Of a stretch of 64,000 bases of DNA, positions 12,082-22,409 are shown one piece after another (the stretch's first letter is position 1; the number at the start of each line of letters is the position of its first letter). Under the pieces are notes generated by a model, which saw only the letters and a list, made by a program, of their open reading frames with translations, was not told where the DNA came from and did no database searches. A program made the translations under genes and the position numbers. The stretch comes from Echria macrotheca. Its lineage: Eukaryota; Ascomycota; Sordariomycetes; Sordariales; Schizotheciaceae. The DNA lies in assembly GCA_030411725.1 (NCBI GenBank), contig MU839833.1, forward strand, positions 1,116,001 through 1,180,000, in the 5' to 3' direction.

Positions 12082-12121
12082 CCCGTCAACCCGTCAGCCC
12101 GTCAGCCCGTCAGCCCGTCAG
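12082..12121. repeat. Tandem 8-bp repeat, five copies
   Basis: Five consecutive units of CCCGTCAG; the first unit ends AA instead of AG. Copies start at 12082, 12090, 12098, 12106 and 12114. Confidence 0.9.
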
Positions 12122-12295
12122 AGACAGTCGGCCCGCGATGGTGTGCTCCGTTTGCGACCACGAAGCTTAAAAACCAACATTTGACATGCACATGTCAGGA
12201 CTTTCCCGGGCTTTGCCCGCCGAGCCACATCAGCATTCCTCGCGTTTCATAGGTCCCAAATCAAAACAAACCCCAAAGAGCGGAAATATATCAGG

Positions 12296-12319
12296 ATATA
12301 TGTGTGTATATATATATAG
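12296..12319. repeat. AT/TG dinucleotide tract
   Basis: Alternating TATATG, TGTG and TATATATATA sequence, a simple repeat in non-coding DNA. Confidence 0.7.
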
Positions 12320-14191
12320 TTCTGGAAGGCATCCTGGGTAACATCGGCTGCCACGCTTCGACCCTGCGAAGCCTTTGGCTAGCTTCCTGACTTCATCTCC
12401 CGATCGCGGCCAGCCGTGTCCCCCCGCGGGCTTTGTTGTTGGAACTGACCGCGCACCGCATGGCCAACTTCGAGGACGATGGAATTTTCAATGCTCCCAG
12501 TAGCGTCGGATACAGACGGCTGCCCCCGGTGGTCGTGATTCGAAGGTCCATCCCCGAAGACACCGAACGTTTTAGTCGAATGTGTCTCGGATCAGGATGC
12601 CTCTAGCTTGGAGAGAAGGAAGTCGTCCCCAAGGCCTACTCTCCCCGTCAGGCTCAGGGGTGCAACCCAGCAGGGCCGCTTCAGAGGAGCCCTGGGGATA
12701 GAGGAAACGAGGTCATCCCAAAAGACCATCACGGTCAAGCAGTGAAGTTGAAGGGGCAAAGACGCGCCCCACTTGAAGACAAAACGGCCCAACATGACAG
12801 ATCCAAGGCCCGCATGGATGCAAGGCGCTATGCCCCTGGGAAAGCCACGCTCGGGTGGAGCAGTCTAGGGCCGAGCCTGAAGAGAATCAACGAGCAGCAA
12901 GCTCTGTGACTCCATAGAGAGAAGGCCGCCATCCAACCCGGAAAGCCCGTCGCCGCGGCAGGGAGGCCCAAGTTGCAGCAAGTTGGCGGTGTGATCTGAG
13001 ACTCGTCAGTCTTCTGGCTTGCCCTGGTTCTCTGGACGGCTGGTCATCAGGTGTCAGTGAACAACAACCGCGCACTGCGCCATATTGAAGAGAGTCCGCT
13101 GTCGGCCGCGCCGTAGCCCGTATTCGCAGCAGATGGCGGCCGTTCCAGGCTTGCCAGGTCGCCATGCATATCCAATACATACGCGCCTGGGGAATGGGCG
13201 GTCCAGCAGCAGCAAAGCATCACATCGGCTGTGGCAAGGGGGAGGCGTGCCGATGCCACAACCCTCTCGGTTGACAACCTTCACTGACGGTTCCACCTCT
13301 CATCCATCCCGTGATACCGTAAGTTCAAGGCCGGCTCCGGAAAGTTGGGGGCGACGACGACACTCCGTCCGCCCACAGTCCCGCACCGCTACGGTTCCAA
13401 GGTCGGGAAGGGTGGCTTCCCTGACGGAGTGGGTGGGATGATGTGCAGCATCCACGAGTCAAGCGAGAGCGAAAGAGTCCCAGCCACGACATCCCTGTGG
13501 TCTATCCCCTGCCAACCTCGGCCTAACTTGCTCTCTAGTGCACTGTAGGCTTCGTTGTCGCCAGGACCAGCCGAGCAATTGATGCCGAGAGAGGGGCCGT
13601 GTTCGCCGTCTGGCAGCTCGCACTGTCGCGTCGCCTTCACACCGTCTCGCGACCAGTGAAATGACGACTGGAGGCCTGGCTGTTGGGATGTGCAAAGGCA
13701 TGAAACATGCGCACTTTCGATCATCCATCAGCGAGCAATCCAGAATGCGACGTCGACAATCTGGCTCGCCGGCTCATGTGGTTGGCCGCCAGAATGTGTT
13801 GGTGCGCTTAAAGCGGCGCATTTGGCGCAGGGTAAGGGCAAGAGAGTCGTCGGAAGGACCAGAACAGCACCCGTCCTGCCAGCAACTCAAGCGAAGCGCG
13901 GGGGAGCAGGAAAATGCAGTCGATCCGATGTTTTCAGATGCGGATGGGGGGAGGGGCAGTCAGCCACGCAACGCCCCCTGCAACCCCTCATCGAGATAAC
14001 CGACGCGCCTCGAGCCCCTGGCCGGCCAGCGACGACGCGTGGTTCGTGGGTGTGCACCTCTCTGCTCTGGCAGTGGCCCCTCCCAAGGACGAAAAACGGT
14101 GAGTGGGGAGGCGGGCAGATCTGGGAATCTGAGGCTCTGGGAGGGGCCATCGTGGGTGAACCCACACCTGCGGGCTCTGTGCGACATACAC

Positions 14192-14198
14192 TATAAAA
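14192..14198 (+). promoter_or_regulatory. TATA box candidate upstream of the small secreted ORF
   Basis: TATAAAA in the context CACTATAAAATCGG. It lies 125 bases upstream of the ATG at 14317. No ATG occurs between about 14225, where transcription would be expected to start, and 14317, so that ATG would be the first in the message. Confidence 0.35.
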
Positions 14199-14316
14199 TC
14201 GGATTTATAGAGGCGCACGAGGGGGGTCGTCCTTCTAGAAGCTTTTGACGCTGCTCCACAAGGTCGTTCCAATATCAACGACCCGAATCCCGCCCAGTCG
14301 ACGCCTCTTTGCTCGC

Positions 14317-14487
14317 ATGTCCATCACCGCCCAACACCAACAACCGATCCATCGCAAGAACCTGTGGCGGGCGCTGGCCGTCTGGCTGACGCTGGTCGCC
14401 GTCATGCCCTCTCCCGCCAAGGCCCAAGGGGGTTGCTCTCGCTTCAAGACCGGGAAGCGTCGGGACCAAAACATGCCACGTCGCTGA
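14317..14487 (+). CDS. Candidate small secreted peptide, 56 residues
   Basis: Not recognised as any family. The ORF opens MSITAQHQQPIHRKNLWRAL and has the three parts of a signal peptide: a basic stretch (HRKN), a hydrophobic core ALAVWLTLVAVM, and a small-residue end SPAKAQ with an A-K-A cleavage pattern. Cleavage would leave a short, strongly basic product of about 20 residues with a single Cys, ending NMPRR. A TATAAAA lies 125 bases upstream and the ATG is the first after the expected start site. Against it: no homologue is known to me, it is short, and opposing frames are equally open. A downstream exon could extend it. Treat it as a hypothesis. Confidence 0.22.
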   Translation: MSITAQHQQPIHRKNLWRALAVWLTLVAVMPSPAKAQGGCSRFKTGKRRDQNMPRR

Positions 14488-17400
14488 TGGCGAGTCAGGG
14501 CTCGAGAAGGCAAATAGCAGCCACCTGCCAAATCGACATCGAACCGCGACAACCGGCGCTTTCATCGGCGGCTGGGGGGAGAGGCGAGCGATGGTCGGCG
14601 ATGAGAACGAGGGCCAAGAGTCGCCGAGTCCACCATCCAATCTTGCCGACGACGAGCCATCTCGACACAATTGGCTCTGTTGCCACGTCCGTGGTGCGCC
14701 GGCGCGGACGATGCCTTGTTGTTGATTTCTCGCTCGCACACACACAGACAATCACCAGGCCGAGGTCCCCCACACGTCGACGAGGTGAGGATTCGAGATT
14801 CTGGCTGAATCTGCGGAATCCCGCACGCGGCTAGCGCAGTCGCAGCATCTCTGGTAGATTGGCGAATTGCGGCCCAGCCATCCCCGGCGTTAAAGCCGTC
14901 GAGCACGCCGTACCCTTGTCCGATCAACCATCAGTGGCGTTGGAAAAGGAGGGTGCGACTGCGTGTTACGGTACCGAGGGCTGCCACCATCAGGGCGGCC
15001 GAGTCTGCGTCACGAGCCAAGTCAAAGATCAAATTTTGCCCGCTTCTGGAATTTGTTGGATATGCGTTCTGCCGGCTCAGATCCCGAAGGACATGCAGGA
15101 AAACATCATGTCAGAGGCGCTATGTCGGTCAGCCTTTCACACCTGCCTGAATTTAATCCGATAGTCTGTCCTGCATTTCTAACCCAATCCAGCAGGGTAG
15201 ACGAATCGCCCAACACTACTCAGCGTTCCCCCGCCTCCACCGAAGAAGAGGGGCTTTCCTTAGCACCGAAGCACCGAGATCGCTATCGGCACGCGATGAA
15301 GATGAACAAACCGCGCTTACTTCACCGTTGGGTCATTTTATTCGGCGAAAAAAAAAACCTGACGGCAAGATCACGCCATAGGAAGGCGGGCAAGGCATTG
15401 AAAGTCGCGGTTGAAACCTCCCGAGCTACCCCCGAGCGGCCAGGGACTGTTGGTGAGCAGCCCCGTTAGGTGCATACTACACAAGGGCAGAGGCATGTTT
15501 GATGCCCCGCCCAAGCTCTCTTCCTCTTCCGAACGGGCCGCGACAAATAGAATGCCACCCTTTGGAGCTTGCTCGTCTCCGGATGCGCGGCCCAGGCGAA
15601 GCACCATCTGTTACATTCACAGCAAGGTGCACCGCCCGAAAAGTTGGTCTGGGAAGCGAAGGAGCAGTATCATCCGGCTCGCGTTTCTGATGCCGACCAG
15701 ATTGGCGCATATTCTTGCCAGTCTAGGCAGTGTCGTTCACTCTGCTGATTTGCAAGAGCTCCCCCTCCTTCCGGGCATCTCGGCCCCTCCTGGGCAGATT
15801 TGTTCCCAGTCCCCTAATCAGATGCCATCTCGTCGCGTTTAGGATAAAGCGCTGCCTGTTGTGCCTATCGGCAAGCTGCTCCGGCGAAATAAAAGAAGAA
15901 CATGGGCGGTGTCGAAGCGTCGAGTTTAGAGCGGTGCAAGCGCCAGGCTAACACTTGGGCATCACAACTCCCCGGCCCGGACCAAGCTCAATCTAGGAAG
16001 TCGAGCGCAAGCCGTGCAGTCTTTTTGGTGTCACTATTACCAAGATTGAAACCGGCCGCGGCGTAGATTTGCGCGCATCAACAAGGCAAAAGCCGTCGGA
16101 GCGCTACTCCTTGTCCTTGACGAGAAAAAAATGCACGTGCGGTCTGAGATATCTCTGAAAAGGCGAAAACAGGCGGTCTTGCCAGGCAGATTTTGTCCTT
16201 GGTTGGGTAAAAAAGAGCAGACACTCGGCGGTATTGCCGGGAAAGGCAAGCCGCCGCCCTGTAACAGGTATGCGGTTCGAACATGACACGCACGGCCGAA
16301 GGTTGGTTGATTTTCGGGTGGCTGGCAGATCGCCGCCAGGATTCGTAAGTAGTTAGGTCTACATCCCACGACTTTTTTTTCCTCCGCACTGTGGAGCAGC
16401 AGCTGTGTAGTGTACAAAAAAATTGCGCTTCGTTCCCATGTGCCGCTGCCTCAGCGCTGCGAACCAAGATTGTATCTGTACGCTAAGAACTCTTTTTTTT
16501 TCTGTCTGATTGCATCATGGGAACGGTAGGGCATTTCGGTAACGATTCCGAGGAATTATTTTTCTCAAGTCGTTTTTTTGTTGGGAGAGGAGAGATTTCT
16601 TATTACCTCGGCTTTTTCTGTGAGAGAGGGGGGGTTGCCGGGTTCCGTTAGGAGAAAATGTATAACTGCCGTGGACAGGGATGGCGTGTCGACACAGGGG
16701 ACCACAGCACCTGCACTGAGGAAAAAAAAAAGAAGGGACAGTGAGAAAGATTTCATCATCCTCATCAACTCGGCTCATGGCCCAGGGTCGTTCGTCCGGC
16801 CGCCGGTGGGTTTTTGGATACCGCCGGTCCGCGGGGATCCATTTTTTCCACCGATAGCATCGGTGCGAAAAGGAGCGAAAAGTGTTATAAGGTATCGATG
16901 AATGAAATGATGGGTCATTTCTCAGGGGCAAAAGGGGTTGAAATTATAATGACAACGCACTAAAGCCTCGGACACTGATGTTTTTGGGTGTTTTTTTACT
17001 ACATTTTGATTTTCGTCGTTTCTTGAGAGCATGTGAAAGGGAACCCACATTCATCATCGTCCCGACCGATGCATCATCAAAATTCACAAGCGCCACGATG
17101 CAGGCAGGGCACACACACAGAAAACATGCTGACATCCGCATCATCGAACCATGAAACAAGGTAAGGAAGGGACACCACCAGGAAAAAAAAGGGTGGGAAA
17201 CATGACACGAGCACGAACAAGGGGGGTATCCGACGGTGGGAAAGGGCTCACTGGAAGAACCAAGAAAACGAGAACCCTGGTGGCTTTTCTCTCGGTGAAA
17301 TACGGGTCCATCGGCTCTGATGAACCGACCGATGGAGGGTCAGGGTCAGGTTTGGGAATTTTGCCCACATGATGGGGGTGTGATTGAGAAAGTAGAAAAA

Positions 17401-19208
17401 TTCGACTCCGGACTATCCGGAAAGGGAAGGAAGGTTCTTCGGAGAATTCGTCACCAATGAAAATGCTCGAGTCTGTCACTCTCTCTCTCACTGCCACTGT
17501 ATTTGCACAAGTTTTATTTTGGCAGTGTAGGGCAGTTCTGATCAGAAATCGACAGATTCATGGCGGTTAGACCGTCAAGATGAATATGAAGAAATAAAAG
17601 TGCAAAGATGAAATGTCGGTAAAAACATTGCAGGTATCCGCAGCACAACGCATCCGATGGGATATGCACATCACACGCAAACCCACTCATCAGCCAGTCG
17701 AACACACCGGACCGCACATGCACACGCAACAGCAGATGTAAAGCGAGCAAATGTGACAAGTTAACAATGGCAGTTTCTAATGCCAACCTGACAGGTGCAG
17801 TAGTTTTGCCAGCACAGGTTTTATTTTGTGGAAAATACAAACTGTCAAATTCGCATCTGCGCAAGCGCAGGCCTTTAAAACGGCGGGCTATGTACACAGG
17901 AGAAGTAAGGCCTTAGCAAGACCCTGGGTGAGTAAAGCGTCAGAATGACGGCATTTTTTACCTTTTGTCTTTCTTTTGTCCCCTCGGGCACCGAATCTTG
18001 AGACTTGTCCATCTGGATGGGGGTGAAATATTATACATGGCCAGGGACAGTGTGGTAGTGTGTCAAGAGGGTAGAGATTCCTTCCTACCGATACACATTA
18101 CTTGTGTTGATACACCATAAGGAGTCGACGACATCAACCCTCTCTCCCTTAGTTTTCCACCCCGGAAGTATCGGTGATTGATGACTCGACATCTACTATG
18201 CTCAACAAACTGATATCTGCCCAGAGAGTGACACAAAACCAAGGCCCGGTTCCTGCTCTCCCGGCCTCAGCTTACACCGAAAACAAAACAGCCCCCAAAA
18301 CAAGCGCCGTATATTTAACTACTGATCAAGCCAACCAATCCTCTTTACACTTTTCGGCTCGTCCACCTCTTCGGGGCCCATCAACCATTCATTGGCTCAC
18401 CCTGGGCCAGCCAAACAGATATGATGTGGGTGGTGGCCTCCGTCTGTCGGAAAGGGCACCACCGTCAACCGCTCGACCGTGCCGGTTTAGGTCGGGTTAC
18501 CGAACGGTTGAAATTGGAAATGTGCTTTTTAGCCACTTGACTGCCTGACTTTTTCTGACTGATGACTGACTCGCCGGTCGTTTCGTTTACAAGACAAGGC
18601 AGCAGCAGCAGGACAGACAAAAAACGTTATAACCTAGCCATCCATGTCCAGAAGAAACAACCCAAGGGCGCAGCGCGTGTTACGTGTCGAGCGGTCAGCC
18701 GGGACCCGGAAGAGGTCTCCTCCTCCCTCCTTCCTCACCGTCCTCCAAAGGAAGAGAGAGAAAAGAAAAGAAGCGGTCTAGAATCCAACAAGGGACTGAC
18801 CGACTAACTACGCCTGACGCATGAAAACATCTCCGGGGGATCTCATTGACATTCTCATGACACACGTATAAACATTAGGACAGCCATTGTCACACTCCCA
18901 CACACAACCCGTCCGTTAAACACTTGACTTTTTACGTGTGTGCCGTTGTTTCATGGACATCGGGAAAAGTGGGCCGATAATTCCCGGCATGTCAAAAGAA
19001 ACACACAAGAAAACGTGGCGATCTTTTTTTATAAAACACACGTTTTGTGAAATCGAATCATTTTGCATCATGTTGTGCATCTCTCATCCCACACAAATCA
19101 GAAGACTGCTTGCTACCTTACTGCCCCGTGTGTGACAAAACTGCCCAAGTCATGAAATAATATATAGGTACGGTTTATATATAATTTGAAAAAAAGGAAG
19201 GGAAAAAA

Positions 19209-19236
19209 TGTGTGTGTGTGGTGTGTATGTGTGTGG
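19209..19236. repeat. TG microsatellite
   Basis: TG-rich simple repeat interrupted by GG and TA, in non-coding DNA. Confidence 0.75.
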
Positions 19237-19254
19237 TGGCGAAACCGGGGGGCC

Positions 19255-19290
19255 AACCGGTTGGCTTTAGGTAACCGGTTGGCTTTAGGT
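19255..19290. repeat. Perfect 18-bp tandem duplication
   Basis: Two adjacent identical copies of AACCGGTTGGCTTTAGGT, at 19255-19272 and 19273-19290. Each contains the palindrome AACCGGTT. Confidence 0.95.
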
Positions 19291-20217
19291 AAGAAGAGGT
19301 AGGTACTTATTACTTTCCTCACCCAGGGGAGGGAAAAAAAACCAAAATGGCACATGTCAGAAGGAGAAAGACAGAAAAATGAGTCTTCTCCGAACTAACG
19401 TGGTGTTTTTTTTCTTGGTCCTTTGGGTAAATACCTAAGTAAGGTACCTAGGTAAGGGAGCGGTGTGCTTGTAACGAGGGGATTTTTTTTTTGCCTCCCC
19501 TCTCTCTTTTTTCTTCCTCGATTTCCCCCGTCTTCCGTCTGATCTTATGATACAACTGAACTGCTTGGTTTTGTATGTATATGTAGGTTAGAAACAAACA
19601 AACAAAACAACTTCGAAACGGAAATGTCTCGGAGGTTGTGGGCCCTATGTCGGCGGAGACCCGCGCGGAGCCGGACTTGTGGAGCAGAGACAGAGAGAAA
19701 GGGTTTCGGAATCGGAGCCAGACACCCCCACTAAAGGTAGTATTACTCCGGGGCGACCGCTCCATTGTTTTACGGCGGAGGCGGAGGCGTCGGGAGGCGA
19801 GCGGCGGAGACGCTTGAAGCATCAGTAATCCAGTTAATCCCGGCTCTGAGAAGGAGGCAAAAAAATAGAGGAGAAATACAAAATGGACACAGTCAGCAGC
19901 TGTTCACACTGTATTTATGCTTCCGCCAAACAAGGAATACGTAGGTACGGATAGTCATCGGAATTCTCGAAGGTTGGCTGGCACGCAAGCTGCGGCCTTG
20001 GCACTCTTTTTCGCTCCCCCTTTTCTCGCCTCTTACACAACAACCCTCATTCATGATTTCGCCTCTCTAACGTCTCTCTAAGTCCGTTCGGAATGCTCGG
20101 CGGTCATAGAATCCGTGGTGAGGTGTGAAGTGAGATGAGATGAGACAGCAGGCCGAGAAAATACGCTGCCACAGCAGAGGCCGCGGCGTTGGCGGCAGCC
20201 CACCGGGTTGTCTCTCT

Positions 20218-20338
20218 CACACACACACACACACACACGCATACATACACACATACATACACACATACATACACACATACATACACACATACATACATAC
20301 ATACACACACATATACATACATAAGGTACATACATACG
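20218..20338. repeat. Compound CA / CATA microsatellite
   Basis: About ten CA units followed by about 100 bases of mixed CATA and CACA units. All long frames across this segment are repeat artefacts (VCVCMYVC and similar). Confidence 0.95.
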
Positions 20339-22409
20339 CACATCCCCTTCCTTCCTTCCAGCCATCCAGCCAGCCAGCCAGCCGGCAGCCCGGCCGGCCC
20401 TTTTTTTGTTCGCGTGACAAGACTAACCAACTACCGAGTACCTAACTCTAGGCACACTAGGTACTTGAAAGACTAGGTAAGGATGCTTGCTTGCTTCTGG
20501 TGAAGAGTAGAAGTGAGCCTGTGGCTGGCTAAATACAGTTGCCTGGGTCCATGCGTGCCTTCCATCTTCCCTGGGTGCTCCTTCCTGACCTAACATAGTC
20601 TAGAGTAGGTAGCCACGAGGACGAGCTCGGGACTGCGATGACGCCAGAGTACCTTACCTAGGCATGCTATGTAAGGAGAGTTTGGAATCGGTTTCGGGAC
20701 ATGAGACAGACCCAGACCCGCCACCATCGTCTTCTTCTTCTTTCTTAGACTGCGTGTATGTCTGTTTAGGGGTCGAAACTTGTTCTAGATCTACCTAGAT
20801 TAGACGCAACGCAACGCAACGCACATCGGTGGCCGGTCATGTGGTAGGCAGGTATGCGGTGAGATACTCGGGGTTTCGTAGCATCGATGTGCTGAGGCAC
20901 ACCCACATAAGGTACACACACCGCCGGAGGCAAGGATGGCGAAGCATACCTGGGAATACTCGGCGGTTCCATTCGGCTCTGCGACGTTCCCTCTTACGGC
21001 CGCCATCGCGCGTCGCAAGCTCAGCTTTTTGCTCTGCGACGCGCGCGTGAAGGGGGGGGAAGGGAAGGGAAGGGGGGATCTGTGCTTGGCCAACCAAGCA
21101 TGTGGTTTCTATTTTACTGATTTTGGCGTGCGGTGTTTCGTTGAGGGCATGGTTGAGGCCATCGTTGAGGCCAGCATTGCATAAGTTGGATACGTAAGTG
21201 GCCTACTTGGAAAGGAGGTACAGTCGCGGTTTTAATCTTGGAGAAGTTGTTGTGCAGCTCCTCTATGTAGGGTGTGCCTCAGTACCTACCTACTTGTAGC
21301 GATGAGTGTGTCTAGAGTCGTGAACGAGCCAACCTTCTTCCGGTGTTTTGTTGGATGGCCGTTTTTCTGGGTCATATACCTAACTTGGAAACCAGCGGTA
21401 CTACTGTGTATGGCGTGGTGGTAGCCGCTGCTATTCTGGCATATCATGTTTGTAGGTATGAAAGAAAGCTCTTGCTAGAATAGCTCAGGAACTTGCCTGG
21501 TCTGGTTGATATGGCATGGCCACTTGATTCCCCGGGGTGCTCCAATAATGGTCTGCGAAGAGTTTCGACTCTGTTTTCTTAGTTGAAACACGTGTGATAT
21601 ATACTTCATGGAGATTGAAGAAAAATAATCATTGTGTTTTCTATCTGAGTCTAACTAGAGCTGTTCCGAATCGCGCTGCTTATCCGTTAAGTTCGTCAGT
21701 CCCGAGCTGGTAGCCGGGTGCTCCGGTGATTCCCAGTCATGGCTGCGCACCCTTAGCCGTCTCATCCGTACCATGTGTAGCTCACGTAGAGCTTCGATGT
21801 GTCTTCTTGGTTTCTCTCATACGTCTTGATGTAAACATTGATTATCTCCCTGGGACCGAGACTTCGAACCGAAGACAGTATTCTCGTGGAATGGGGTGAA
21901 TATTGTCAACCCGAGGGCATGAGGAGTCCTTGTAAAGAGCCCACCGAGAATGTAGAATCGTCTGTTGTCCTTCGACAAGAAGCTATTATATTCAAGAAGA
22001 GAAAAGAAGCTACCGGCGGCTCTGAATCGAGGCAGTCAAGTTCCTCTGCTGGGTTTCGGGCGTGTGCAGGCCGAAACAAGTCTTTTCCCATCCTGGTTTC
22101 CAATAGATCTGAGATTTCAATACCTTCCAGTGTTTGTATGCCTTCCAAGTGAGGCCGGTACGGGAGCAAGGAAGCCACTAGTAAATTATCACGGCGAGAT
22201 GCTGGTCAAAGCCATGTTGCTCTGGGAGCAAACATTGCAGGCATCCAGTTCCGAGTCACTCAAGATGGCATGTTACCGAAATCCTACAAATACTGCTTCA
22301 GTCGCTGAATATCTGATGCTTTAAAACATGATAATGCTATGATGAAGGACCTGGAGTTCCCCGACACCGACTCCGTTCTGACGCTAGTTTCTATCTCTAC
22401 AAAGACGCC

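Larger units (their letters stand above)
10495..22409. other. Gene desert of about 11.9 kb
   Basis: No frame here shows a recognisable family, conserved motif or convincing exon chain, although neighbouring regions carry a gene about every 2-3 kb. The stretch contains homopolymer A/T runs (about 16370-17000), CA and TG microsatellites, tandem repeats and several TACCTAGGTA-like motifs. It lies between the start of the zinc-finger gene and the 3' end of the gamma-tubulin complex gene, so most of it is upstream sequence of the transcription factor. Lineage-specific small genes or long non-coding RNAs could be present; one candidate is listed separately at 14317. Confidence 0.6.

Noticed and set aside
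13690..15469. Series of 140-170-codon frames on both strands in the desert
   Set aside because: They start at GTG or TTG, overlap one another antisense and show no conserved motif; typical of stop-poor GC-rich DNA.
16262..16290. GGTTCGAAC, a possible tRNA B box
   Set aside because: No A box upstream and no cloverleaf can be drawn around it.
20104..20476. Several frames of VCVCMYVC or THTHTYTH repeats
   Set aside because: Translation of the CA/CATA microsatellite; no start context or non-repetitive sequence.
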